Below, one piece after another: positions 1 through 7,070 of a stretch of DNA of 12,195 bases. The stretch covers positions 1 to 12,195 of the forward strand of contig DASWKG010000030.1 of the NCBI GenBank assembly GCA_036396755.1. Reading direction: 5' to 3'. Under the pieces are notes generated by a model. It ran no database searches, was not told the DNA's origin, and saw only the letters and a program-made list of their open reading frames with translations. Origin of the DNA: DASWKG01 sp036396755 (GTDB taxonomy: Bacteria > Actinomycetota > UBA4738 > CALAEC01). Numbering within the stretch: the first letter of the stretch is position 1; each line of letters begins with the position of its first letter. Made by a program: the position numbers and the translations under genes.

Positions 1-1956
1 TTCGTGCCCTTCGAGGTCTACAGCGCGACCGGCGCCCGAGTGGTCGGCACGTACCTGTACCTCACGAGCTGGAAGAACCTCTCGATCTACGACGTCTCCA
101 CGCCGGAGGATCCTCGGCTCGTGAGCTTCACGCCGTTCACCCCCCGCGAGGACGACCCCGAGCTCGACCCGCACCGCTACGAGAACGAGGACGTCGCCAC
201 GAACGGGGAGATCCTCCTGTTCACGCAACATGGTGCGACGTCGGCGGGCGGCGGCTCCGATCGGCTCCGGATCTACGACGTGACCGACAAGACCTCGCCG
301 GTCCAGATCGCCAACGTGCCCGATCTGGCCGAGCACACCGTGACGTGCATCGAGGACTGCCGGTACGCCTACGGCTCCAACCCCGGGCGGATCCTCGACC
401 TGGCCGATCCTTCGAGCCCCGCGGTGGTGGGGTACTGGCCGGTCCTGGCCGGGGTCACCGGCGGCCACGACGTCCGGGAGGCGGCCCCGGGGCTGGTCGC
501 CGTGTCGAGCCACCAGGCGGCCATCCTGGACGTCAGCGACCCGTTGCACCCGGTCAAGCTGGCCGTGGCCGGGCCCGGCTCGCCCCGGCCGGCTCACTCG
601 GCCTGGTGGGACGGCAGCGATCGGTTCCTGCTTGGCGCGCTGAAGAGCACCTTCACCGTTCCTCGTTGCTCGGGCGTCGCGGCCACGTCGGTGTGGGACA
701 TGAGCGACTACCGGAGCGGTCGGTACGAGCTGGCCTCGCGGTATTCGGCCGAGTCGGGCTGGCTCTTCGACGGGAACCCGCCGGCGAGCGCGCTGGGTTG
801 CTCGTCCCACTGGCTGGAGGCGTCGCCGGCCTTCGAGGACGGCGGCATCTTCGCTCAGGCTCACTACGAGCACGGCGTCCGCTTCTTCTCGGTGAGCGGC
901 TCCGGCGCCGTTACCGAGGTGGGCTTCTTCACGCCGGCAGCGGGCTCGGTCTCCGCGGTCCACTGGATCACCGACCGGATCCTCTACACGATCGACTACA
1001 CGCGAGGGATCGACGTCCTCCGGTGGAACGGCCCGCTTCCGGGCCGGCCCGCCGCGGAGACGGGGATCTCGGAGCTCACCGTGAGCCCGGGCGGCGAGGT
1101 GACAGGGTCCGCCACCTTCGCCGGGGAAGCCGCCCCAACCGTGGTGGCCACCGACCCGGCGGGTGACGGCCCCGTGATCGCCGAAGCATCCGCCGCCGCC
1201 GGGATCGACCTGCTGCGGGCCGACGTGTGGCAGTCCGACGCCGCCTGGCCCTATCTCGAGTTCCGGTGGGAGGTCAGCGACCTCCCCTCGCCGGAGACGG
1301 CGCCCGGCTCGGTGCCGGAGGTGCTGCGCTACTCGTGGTCGTTCACCGTCGACGGCGAGCGGTACCAGCTGAGCGCGAAGCTCACGAACCAGGCCGGCAC
1401 CACCTCCGTCGTCGACCCCTTGGGGCCGGCCACGCACGTGGGGCGCGCCTTCGAGCTGCTCGGCGATTGCGGGGATCCCGTTCCCGCGGTCGAGGCGGCC
1501 GACTCGTGCCGGCACCTGGCCTGGCTGGACGGGTCGTTCGACGTGACGGAGGAGATGGTCTCCATCAGGGTGCCGGTGGGTTCGTCCGCCGCCCCCGACA
1601 TCGCGCCCGGCGCGGTGCTCGAGACCACCCAGACGGACGGCGGGCTGGCCCCCTCGATCGCCGCCGCGTACAGCCTCGTGGTCACGGGCCACGGGGCCTC
1701 GGCGGGTGGATCCACGGTGGGAAGCATGGCCGATGGCACGACCTGGAGCAGCTACACCGTCCCGGCGAGGAGGGTCCTCCTCGGCGTCGCGCCCGCCGGG
1801 TCGGCGCCCGCCGGCGTGAGCTACGGGATCGAGGCGGCCGTCGGGACCGACGGCTCCTTCACGGGGCACGTCGGCGCGGTCCCCGCCGGCTGGCGGGTCT
1901 TCGCGAGGGCCTGCTTCGGGACCTCCTGCGGCGGGACCGTATCCGCGGCTAGTTGA
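1..1956 (+). CDS. LVIVD-repeat beta-propeller-like protein, 5' end cut off
   Basis: The reading frame is open from the first base and ends at TGA 1954-1956. A GTG at 4 is the first possible start, but the gene very probably begins upstream of the window, so no signal peptide can be judged. The first ~340 residues hold repeated units of the type 'Y-L-x-S-...-L-x-I-Y-D-V-S-x-P-x-x-P', for example near residues 17-40, 87-100 and 170-185. This is the LVIVD pattern of secreted or surface beta-propeller-like proteins. From about residue 350 there is a separate Ala/Gly/Pro-rich beta domain or pair of domains without recognisable catalytic motifs. Cysteines are scattered. No LPXTG motif or C-terminal membrane anchor is visible, as the protein ends Thr-Val-Ser-Ala-Ala-Ser. 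The function is unknown. It is separated by 207 bases from the next gene and shows no link to the aromatic catabolism genes. Confidence 0.75.
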   Translation, partial: FVPFEVYSATGARVVGTYLYLTSWKNLSIYDVSTPEDPRLVSFTPFTPREDDPELDPHRYENEDVATNGEILLFTQHGATSAGGGSDRLRIYDVTDKTSPVQIANVPDLAEHTVTCIEDCRYAYGSNPGRILDLADPSSPAVVGYWPVLAGVTGGHDVREAAPGLVAVSSHQAAILDVSDPLHPVKLAVAGPGSPRPAHSAWWDGSDRFLLGALKSTFTVPRCSGVAATSVWDMSDYRSGRYELASRYSAESGWLFDGNPPASALGCSSHWLEASPAFEDGGIFAQAHYEHGVRFFSVSGSGAVTEVGFFTPAAGSVSAVHWITDRILYTIDYTRGIDVLRWNGPLPGRPAAETGISELTVSPGGEVTGSATFAGEAAPTVVATDPAGDGPVIAEASAAAGIDLLRADVWQSDAAWPYLEFRWEVSDLPSPETAPGSVPEVLRYSWSFTVDGERYQLSAKLTNQAGTTSVVDPLGPATHVGRAFELLGDCGDPVPAVEAADSCRHLAWLDGSFDVTEEMVSIRVPVGSSAAPDIAPGAVLETTQTDGGLAPSIAAAYSLVVTGHGASAGGSTVGSMADGTTWSSYTVPARRVLLGVAPAGSAPAGVSYGIEAAVGTDGSFTGHVGAVPAGWRVFARACFGTSCGGTVSAAS

Positions 1957-2027
1957 ACCCCCCGCTCAAGGAGCGACATGCGACCCCTCCCTCGGTTGTC
2001 CCCGCGAGCCTACCGCGTGACCCGGAT

Positions 2028-2049
2028 CCGAGGAGGGCTCCTCCTTCGG
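2028..2049 (+). terminator. GC-rich hairpin downstream of the LVIVD gene
   Basis: CCGA plus GGAGG (2028-2036) pairs with CCTCC and TCGG (2040-2049), giving nine base pairs with one bulged T at 2045 and a 3-base loop. It lies about 70 bases after the stop codon of the LVIVD gene. No T tract follows, so it is at best a terminator of the kind found in high-GC genomes. It could equally be a chance GC hairpin. Confidence 0.35.
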
Positions 2050-2094
2050 GGACTAGTCAATCGTGACCAGGCGCCGCGTAGTCCCATCCTCGTA

Positions 2095-2123
2095 TTGGCA
2101 GGTCCCCCCGCCTGGCATAGCGT
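2095..2123 (+). promoter_or_regulatory. candidate promoter of the SnoaL-like gene
   Basis: TTGGCA (2095-2100) and TAGCGT (2118-2123) are separated by exactly 17 bases, a good match to the housekeeping sigma-factor layout. Transcription would begin near 2130. That leaves a leader of about 34 bases carrying GGGAGG (2152-2157) six bases before ATG 2164. The position supports the ATG at 2164 as the true start of the downstream gene, because the upstream ATG at 1978 would not be on this transcript. Confidence 0.45.
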
Positions 2124-2163
2124 TCCGAGCAACGGGCGAGGTCGTCCGAGAGGGAGGTTCGGG

Positions 2164-2583
2164 ATGGGCAACGTCGAGAGGCACCGCACCGCTCACCAGG
2201 CGTTCAACCACCGGGAGTGGGAGAAGGTAGCCGGGCTCACGGCCGAGGGCTGCACCTACACCGACCAACCTCGCGGGGTCACGGTGAAGTCCCGGCAGGA
2301 GTTCGTCGGCTGGCTGAAGGAGTGGGAGCAGTCGTTCTCGGACGCCGCGGTGACGGACCCGACGTACTACGACGCGGGCGACACGACGATCGCCGTGTTC
2401 ACCGGCGCGGGAACGAACGACGGGGCGCTGGGCCCGTTCCCCGCATCGAACCAGCGGATCACCTGGCCGCTCTGCGAGATCCTGCACTGGGAAGGTGGAG
2501 AGATCGTCTCGGGCGAGCTGTTCTACGACCAGATGACGATGCTGGTGCAGGCGGGGCACATCCAGCCTCCACCGCAGCAGTAG
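2164..2583 (+). CDS. SnoaL-like / NTF2-fold protein
   Basis: A 139-residue protein with the length and pattern of the SnoaL-like (NTF2-fold) family: an N-terminal helix with His and Trp (His11, Trp19), then the segment 'TYTDQPRG' at 31-38, and a final strand with Glu-Leu-Phe-Tyr-Asp-Gln at 118-123. Family members act as ester cyclases, isomerases or ligand-binding proteins; the substrate cannot be read here. ATG 2164 was chosen because GGGAGG sits six bases upstream and a promoter fits at 2095-2123. An in-frame ATG at 1978 also has a good AAGGAG (1968-1973). It would add 62 Arg-rich residues that do not look like part of the fold. The gene is followed by a strong hairpin and seems to be its own unit. 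Confidence 0.75.
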   Translation: MGNVERHRTAHQAFNHREWEKVAGLTAEGCTYTDQPRGVTVKSRQEFVGWLKEWEQSFSDAAVTDPTYYDAGDTTIAVFTGAGTNDGALGPFPASNQRITWPLCEILHWEGGEIVSGELFYDQMTMLVQAGHIQPPPQQ

Positions 2584-2597
2584 AGGAGGAAGGCCGG

Positions 2598-2623
2598 GGC
2601 GCGCGGGCCGAAGACCGCGCGCC
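2598..2623 (+). terminator. perfect 9-bp GC hairpin after the SnoaL-like gene
   Basis: GGCGCGCGG (2598-2606) and CCGCGCGCC (2615-2623) are exact inverted copies around an 8-base loop, 15 bases after the stop codon at 2583. There is no run of T after it. The position between two genes with separate promoters supports a terminator role. Confidence 0.5.
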
Positions 2624-2647
2624 TTCGCGCGTCCCAACCCGGCGAAG

Positions 2648-2678
2648 TACGATGCGGAAAGCCGAGCGAGCCGGGAGG
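2648..2678 (+). promoter_or_regulatory. candidate -10 and ribosome binding site of the CoA ligase gene
   Basis: TACGAT (2648-2653) fits the TANNNT -10 pattern. A weak TTCGCG (2624-2629) lies 18 bases before it, inside the preceding hairpin's tail. Transcription would start near 2660. GGGAGG (2673-2678) sits five bases before ATG 2684 and is a good Shine-Dalgarno, so this gene, unlike several others here, has a normal short leader. Confidence 0.35.
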
Positions 2679-2683
2679 GTGCC

Positions 2684-4039
2684 ATGACCGAGTCCCCCTA
2701 CTGGAACCCGCGCCACGAGACGATGGCGCGCGACGAGATCGAGGCGCTCCAGGTCCGCAAGCTGCGGAACCTCGTGGGGTGGGCCGCCGATCGCACGGGC
2801 TTCCACGCCAAGCGCTTCGCCGATGCGGGCGTGACCCCCGACTCCATCGAGTCGCTCGAGGACCTCCGCCGCATCCCGTTCATGACGCGCGACGAGTGGA
2901 TGGAGGGCCAGCTCGACCAGCCGCCCTACGGCCCGGTGCTTGCCGCCCCCGAGGAGCGCGCGATCCGTTACCACATGACCTCGGGCACGACCGGCCGCAC
3001 CCCGATCCGCGTCCTCGACTCGATGAAGGACTGGGAGTGGATCGCGGAGATGTGGTGCTACGGCCTGTGGGGGTTCGGCGTCCGCCCGGCCGACACGGTG
3101 TTCGTCGCGTTCGGCTACTCGACGTTCATCGGCTTCTGGGGGCTCCACTACGCGTCCGAGAAGATGGGCTGCCTCGTCCTGCCGGGCGGTGCCATGACCA
3201 CCGAGCAGCGCGTGCGGACCATCGACGAGATGGGCGCGACCGTCGTGTGCTCCACCCCGACCTACGCGCTCCGGATGGCGCAGGAGGCGAAGGAGCTCGG
3301 GATCGACCTCGCCGGGGGGCCGGTGCGGCGCGTGATCCTGTCGGGCGAGCCGGCCGGCTCGATCCCGGCGACCAAGCAGCTCATCGAGGAGCAGTGGGGC
3401 GCGAAGGCGGGCGACACGGCGGGGATGACCGAGCTCGGCACGATCATGATGTTCGAGTGCGAGCGCCAGCCCGGCGGCACCCACGTGATCGAGGACCACT
3501 ACATCGAGGAGGTCATCGACCCGGAAACCGGCGAGCCGGTTCCGTACGGCGAGATGGGCGAGCGCGTGGTCACGTCATTCGGTCGCGGGTTCATCCCGGT
3601 GCTGCGCTACCGGACGCGCGACCTCGTCGTGAAGGTGCCGCACGACCGCTGCGACTGCGGCCGCATCTTCGACCTCTACGACGGCGGCATCCGAGGGCGC
3701 GTCGACGACATGAAGCTCGTTCGCGGCACCAACGTCTATCCGCGCGCGGTCGAGGCGATCATCCGCGAGTTCAAGGAGATCGACGAGTTCCAGATCCGCC
3801 TGCACACCGCGGAGGGGATCCGCGACGAGATCGACATCCTCGTCGAGATCCCCGACGCGAGCGTCGACCCCAAGCGGATCCTCCCCGAGCTGCAGAGGGC
3901 TCTCGCCGACGCGCACGAGGGCCTGCGGTTCGGTATCGAGCGGGTGGAGATCGGCAGCCTCCCCCGCTTCGAGCTGAAGGCCAAGCGCGTGCTCGACGAG
4001 CGCACCGTCATCGGGACCGAAGGAGAGCGGAGGCAGTGA
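2684..4039 (+). CDS. PaaK-family aryl-CoA ligase (probable anthranilate-CoA ligase)
   Basis: A 451-residue adenylate-forming enzyme of the phenylacetate-CoA ligase (PaaK) family, of normal length. Visible motifs are the P-loop Ser-Gly-Thr-Thr-Gly at 100-104, the A5-type 'AGMTE' at 246-250, 'RYRTRD' at 308-313, a 'CDCGR' segment at 323-327, and 'GRVDD...KLVRGTNVYP' at 338-353. The C-terminal 'LKAKRVLDER' segment carries the lysines expected of the lid domain. Such enzymes activate an aromatic acid with ATP and transfer it to CoA in the cytosol. The neighbouring tryptophan 2,3-dioxygenase, kynureninase-like protein and anthraniloyl-CoA monooxygenase-type fusion make anthranilate the likeliest substrate, but that is inference. 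Phenylacetate or another aryl acid remains possible. Its stop codon overlaps the next start by one base. Confidence 0.85.
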   Translation: MTESPYWNPRHETMARDEIEALQVRKLRNLVGWAADRTGFHAKRFADAGVTPDSIESLEDLRRIPFMTRDEWMEGQLDQPPYGPVLAAPEERAIRYHMTSGTTGRTPIRVLDSMKDWEWIAEMWCYGLWGFGVRPADTVFVAFGYSTFIGFWGLHYASEKMGCLVLPGGAMTTEQRVRTIDEMGATVVCSTPTYALRMAQEAKELGIDLAGGPVRRVILSGEPAGSIPATKQLIEEQWGAKAGDTAGMTELGTIMMFECERQPGGTHVIEDHYIEEVIDPETGEPVPYGEMGERVVTSFGRGFIPVLRYRTRDLVVKVPHDRCDCGRIFDLYDGGIRGRVDDMKLVRGTNVYPRAVEAIIREFKEIDEFQIRLHTAEGIRDEIDILVEIPDASVDPKRILPELQRALADAHEGLRFGIERVEIGSLPRFELKAKRVLDERTVIGTEGERRQ

Positions 4040-4236
4040 TGGGCAACCACGAGCTCAACCCGGGCGAGCGCTCGCTCGTCGAATGCTATGAATCGCTGAA
4101 GCGAACGCTCACCGAGTACCGCGACGACCTGGCGCCGTTCGAGGAGCGGAACGCGCTGAAGGCGCTGGCCGCCCTCTGGCAGGTCGCGAACGGCCTCGAC
4201 CAGGACCCCGGCCAGCTCTACGACGTGGGCGCGTAG
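4039..4236 (+). CDS. small unknown protein coupled to the CoA ligase
   Basis: A 65-residue protein starting at ATG 4039, whose A is the last base of the ligase stop codon (TGATG). A GGAGG-type ribosome site lies inside the end of the ligase gene about five bases upstream. The residues look mostly helical and acidic, with a run of Glu, Tyr, Leu and Lys, and there is no signal peptide, membrane segment or Cys pair. I do not recognise a family. The coupling suggests it is made at a fixed ratio with the ligase and may be a subunit or accessory protein. A chance ORF is less likely given the overlap and the ribosome site. Confidence 0.6.
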   Translation: MGNHELNPGERSLVECYESLKRTLTEYRDDLAPFEERNALKALAALWQVANGLDQDPGQLYDVGA

Positions 4237-4294
4237 ACGCTCAGGGCGAGAGGACGCTGTACGAGGTGGTGGGGTGATGGTCCCGGTGGGAGCG

Positions 4295-4308
4295 TAAACT
4301 GCCACGCG
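4295..4308 (+). promoter_or_regulatory. candidate -10 for a leaderless transcript of the secreted protein gene
   Basis: TAAACT (4295-4300) lies eight bases before ATG 4309 and no Shine-Dalgarno is present in between. This fits a transcript that starts at or very near the start codon. No clear -35 element is seen. Confidence 0.3.
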
Positions 4309-4890
4309 ATGCCCGCCCGCGCCCTCGCCCTCATCCTGCTTCTGAGTGGCCTCTCGGCCGGCCCGGCAGGTGCTGTTGATGCGCCGTCGCTCTGTTCCGA
4401 GGGTTCCTCCCGCGATACGACGTTCCAGGTCCGGTCCGAAGGGTCGCCTCTGGTCACCGAGATCGGTGGTTGGCGGACCTACGGCCGGAGGGCGATGCTG
4501 TGTTTCCGGGGCGGTCACGTCCTCGGATCGGGCACGATCATCGTGGCGACCTGGCGCTCGCCCTTCACCGATCCGAGTCGGTACCCCAGCCTCCACATGG
4601 ATGCCCTGATTGATACGGTCAATCCACTGGCAGACATCCACCTCTTGTTCGAGGAGCGCAGCCAATACGCGGGGGGCCGGTGGACGCGCTGGGGTCATTG
4701 GCCTCCAATCGTGTTCAACGCCGGGACGTACGGCGGGGGTGGAGACGCTGACGCCACCCTGATCCCGGATGCTCCCGCGCGGGCGCGCTTCGAGTGGCGC
4801 CTCACCCTGACGATCGTGGCCCCCGCCACGCTGGACGGCGACGTCGTCCTGACTGTCCCGGCGAAGGGCGTCCGTACTCCGTTACCGTGA
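4309..4890 (+). CDS. small secreted protein of unknown function
   Basis: 193 residues. The first ~22 form a typical signal peptide: Arg4, a hydrophobic Leu/Ile core (5-14), then Ser-Ala-Gly-Pro-Ala-Gly-Ala with a likely signal peptidase I cut after Ala22. There is no lipobox. The mature part has two cysteines (29 and 65) that could form a disulfide. It contains a Trp-rich stretch 'GGRWTRWGHWPP' and several beta-prone segments, so an all-beta extracellular domain is likely. No family is recognised. Codon choice is a little less GC-biased than in the flanking catabolic genes. It converges on the monooxygenase gene from the other strand, 74 bases apart. Confidence 0.65.
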   Translation: MPARALALILLLSGLSAGPAGAVDAPSLCSEGSSRDTTFQVRSEGSPLVTEIGGWRTYGRRAMLCFRGGHVLGSGTIIVATWRSPFTDPSRYPSLHMDALIDTVNPLADIHLLFEERSQYAGGRWTRWGHWPPIVFNAGTYGGGGDADATLIPDAPARARFEWRLTLTIVAPATLDGDVVLTVPAKGVRTPLP

Positions 4891-4899
4891 GGCATGCCG

Positions 4900-4918
4900 C
4901 GCCCGAGCCCCCCGGGCG
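4900..4918. terminator. hairpin between convergent genes
   Basis: CGCCCG (4900-4905) and CGGGCG (4913-4918) form a 6-bp stem with a 7-base loop in the 74-base gap between the ends of the secreted-protein gene and the monooxygenase gene. A second weak stem, CTTGG (4943-4947) with CCAAG (4957-4961), follows the monooxygenase stop on the minus strand. A bidirectional terminator is plausible, although no T tract is present. Confidence 0.3.
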
Positions 4919-4964
4919 GGTGAGCGCTCCGTACCGCTGAGGCTTGGAGCTCGAGCCCAAGACT

Positions 4965-7070
4965 TCAGGCGTCCAGCACGCAGAGGTCGGCGCGGCCGCC
5001 GGCGATGAGGGTGTTGACCGCGTCGGGGGTGGCGATGGCCCCGCTCAGGAGGACGGGGACGCCGATCTCGTTGCGGAGACGGTCGGCGTACGGGGCCAGG
5101 TAGGCGGGCCCGTAGGTGGGGCGGGTCGACCACACGGTCTGGCCGGCGACCGGCTCGATCAGGTCGCACCCGCGCTGGGCCAGGGCGCGCGCCACCTCCA
5201 CGGCCTCGTCGGGCCCGGCGCCGCTCCGGGCCCAGTCGTCCGCGGTGATGGTCGCGCCGAGCGGACGGTCGTCGGGCCAGGCCTTTCGAACCGCATCGAA
5301 CACCCGCAGGGGGAAGCGCAGCCGGTTGCCGAGCGCCCCGCCGAAGGTGTCGCCCCTCAGGTTGGTCAGCGGCGAGACGAACGAGGCGAGGAGGTACCCG
5401 TGCGCGGCGTGCACCAGGAGCAGATCGACGCCGGCCTCCGCGGCCCATCGCGCCGAGGCCTCGAACCGATCGACGAGTCGATCCATCTCGGCCTCCGACA
5501 GGGGCTTCGGGACGGGACCCGCCGGCGAGTAGGCGAGGGCGGAGGCTGCGGATCGCGGCCAGTCGTCCCCTGGCAGGGGACGGTCGGTGCCCTCGGTGCG
5601 CGGCCGGGTCCCGGCGCGGGGCCCGGCGTGTCCCAGCCGGAGGCCGAGCATCCTGCCGTGCTGGTGAACCCCGTCGGCCGCGGCTCGCCACGTCTCGGCG
5701 TGTTCCGGCGAGTAGAGCCCGGGGTCGCCTGGCGTGATCCGTCCCTCCGCGGCCACCGCCACGACCTGTGGCAGCACCAGCGCTGCGCCGCGCCGGGCCG
5801 CCTCGGCGGCGCCCGCCGTGTCGAACAAGCCGTCGGCCCCGTCGTACCTCGCCGGCAATGAGACAGCGACACGACTCGTCAGGGTCCGGCCGCGAAGCTT
5901 CAGCGGAAGGTGGAGCGGGGGGAGCGCCGCGAGCCGGTCCTCACCGGCGAGCGTCCGGTCGACCTCGGCGACCAGCATCGGGTCGCGCATCCGAAGGCCC
6001 GTGTAGTCGATGCGGCCGCTCCGGGTGAGCAGGTAGAACGCGAACTGCTCGGGCTCCATGCGCAGGTAGCGCGAGACGTTCTCGAAGTACTCCTGGCTCG
6101 AGCGGGCGGCCTCCTGGAAGCGCTCGACGCGCGGGCGGCGCTCGGCCTCGTAGTCGGCGAGCGCGGCGTCGGGGTCGGCCGGGTGCCGCTCGAACCCCCG
6201 GGCCAGTGCGATGGCGTCCTCCATGGCGAGCTTCGTCCCCGACCCGATCGAGAAGTGCGCCGTGTGCGCGGCGTCGCCGAGCAGCACGACGTTTCCGTCG
6301 CGCCACCGGCGATTCTTCACGGTGACGAAGCCGATCCACTTCGAGTTGTTCGAGAGCAGCGGCCGCCCCCGGAGCTCCTCGGCGAACAGCTCGCGGCAGA
6401 ACGCGATGCTCTCGTCCGTCGTCGCCTCGTCGAGGCCGGCCCGCCGCCACACGTCCTCGTGGCACTCGACGATCCACGTGCTCGTCGTGCCGTCGAACGG
6501 GTAGGCGTGCGACTGGAACAGCCCGTGCTCGCTCTCGCGAAACACGAACGTGAACGACTCGAGGGGCAGCGGCGTTCCGAACCAGATGTAGCGCGCGCGT
6601 CCCTCGGCGAGACGCGTGCCGAACACCTCGCGGCGCGCTTCCCGACGCGGGCTGTGCACGCCGTCGGCGGCGAGCACGAGGTCGTAGCCCCCCAGCGCGT
6701 CGTCGTCCGGCGCCGGTTCCTCGAAGCGAAGCTCGACGCCGAGGTCGCGGCACCGCGCGTGCAGGATCGAGAGCAGCGTCTTGCGGGCGACCCCGGCGAA
6801 CGGCTGACCACCGGCCCGGATCAGCCGGTGGCGGTAGCGGATGTCGATCGCATCCCACAGCACGAACGCGTCGGTGATCGAGACGAAGGTGGGGTAGTCG
6901 GCCTCGCGGAACTCCGACAGCGTGCGGTCGGAGAAGACGACCCCCCATCCGTAGGTCGCGTCGGCGCGATTCTGCTCGACGAGCGTGATGTCCAGGTCGG
7001 GGTGGGCCTTCTTCAGGAGCAGGCTCGCGTAGAGCCCCGCGGGGCCGCCGCCGATCGTGAGGATCCTCAA
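4965..7070 (-). CDS. anthraniloyl-CoA monooxygenase-type fusion: FAD monooxygenase plus truncated OYE domain
   Basis: 701 residues. Residues 1-380 are a complete FAD aromatic hydroxylase: the dinucleotide fold Gly7-x-Gly9-x-x-Gly12, 'ADGVHSPRRE' at 135-144, and 'LLGDAAHTAHFSIGSGTK' at 263-280. These match the monooxygenase half of 2-aminobenzoyl-CoA monooxygenase/reductase. Residues ~388-701 are the old-yellow-enzyme half, still recognisable by 'HAAHGYLLASFVSPLTN' (554-570), 'RGDTFGG' (572-578) and 'GCDLIEP' (634-640). This half has lost the usual Ser-Pro-Met stretch (now 'SLPARYD', 404-410), the Gln and Arg of the Q-x-x-H-A-G-R motif (now Arg478 and Pro484), and everything after 'RADLCVLDA'. 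The family normally continues with an Arg-Pro-containing helix. The start is TTG 7070, overlapping the upstream stop as TTGA; no ATG fits the fold better. The monooxygenase probably hydroxylates an aryl-CoA; whether the reductase half still works is doubtful. Confidence 0.85.
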   Translation of the reverse strand: MRILTIGGGPAGLYASLLLKKAHPDLDITLVEQNRADATYGWGVVFSDRTLSEFREADYPTFVSITDAFVLWDAIDIRYRHRLIRAGGQPFAGVARKTLLSILHARCRDLGVELRFEEPAPDDDALGGYDLVLAADGVHSPRREARREVFGTRLAEGRARYIWFGTPLPLESFTFVFRESEHGLFQSHAYPFDGTTSTWIVECHEDVWRRAGLDEATTDESIAFCRELFAEELRGRPLLSNNSKWIGFVTVKNRRWRDGNVVLLGDAAHTAHFSIGSGTKLAMEDAIALARGFERHPADPDAALADYEAERRPRVERFQEAARSSQEYFENVSRYLRMEPEQFAFYLLTRSGRIDYTGLRMRDPMLVAEVDRTLAGEDRLAALPPLHLPLKLRGRTLTSRVAVSLPARYDGADGLFDTAGAAEAARRGAALVLPQVVAVAAEGRITPGDPGLYSPEHAETWRAAADGVHQHGRMLGLRLGHAGPRAGTRPRTEGTDRPLPGDDWPRSAASALAYSPAGPVPKPLSEAEMDRLVDRFEASARWAAEAGVDLLLVHAAHGYLLASFVSPLTNLRGDTFGGALGNRLRFPLRVFDAVRKAWPDDRPLGATITADDWARSGAGPDEAVEVARALAQRGCDLIEPVAGQTVWSTRPTYGPAYLAPYADRLRNEIGVPVLLSGAIATPDAVNTLIAGGRADLCVLDA

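Noticed and set aside
1978..2163. A 62-residue N-terminal extension of the SnoaL-like protein from ATG 1978 with AAGGAG upstream
   Set aside because: The extension is Arg/Pro-rich, unlike the family, crosses a hairpin, and precedes the promoter found at 2095-2123. ATG 2164 has its own good ribosome site.
2459..3499. Long open frame on the minus strand opposite the CoA ligase, and similar ones elsewhere
   Set aside because: High-GC coding DNA gives long antisense frames. The translations are Arg/His/Ala-rich with no motifs.
4871..4942. Imperfect direct repeat (CTCCGTTACCGTGAGGC and CTCCGTACCGCTGAGGC) around the convergent gene ends
   Set aside because: It is only two short imperfect copies, with no other sign of a mobile element or attachment site.
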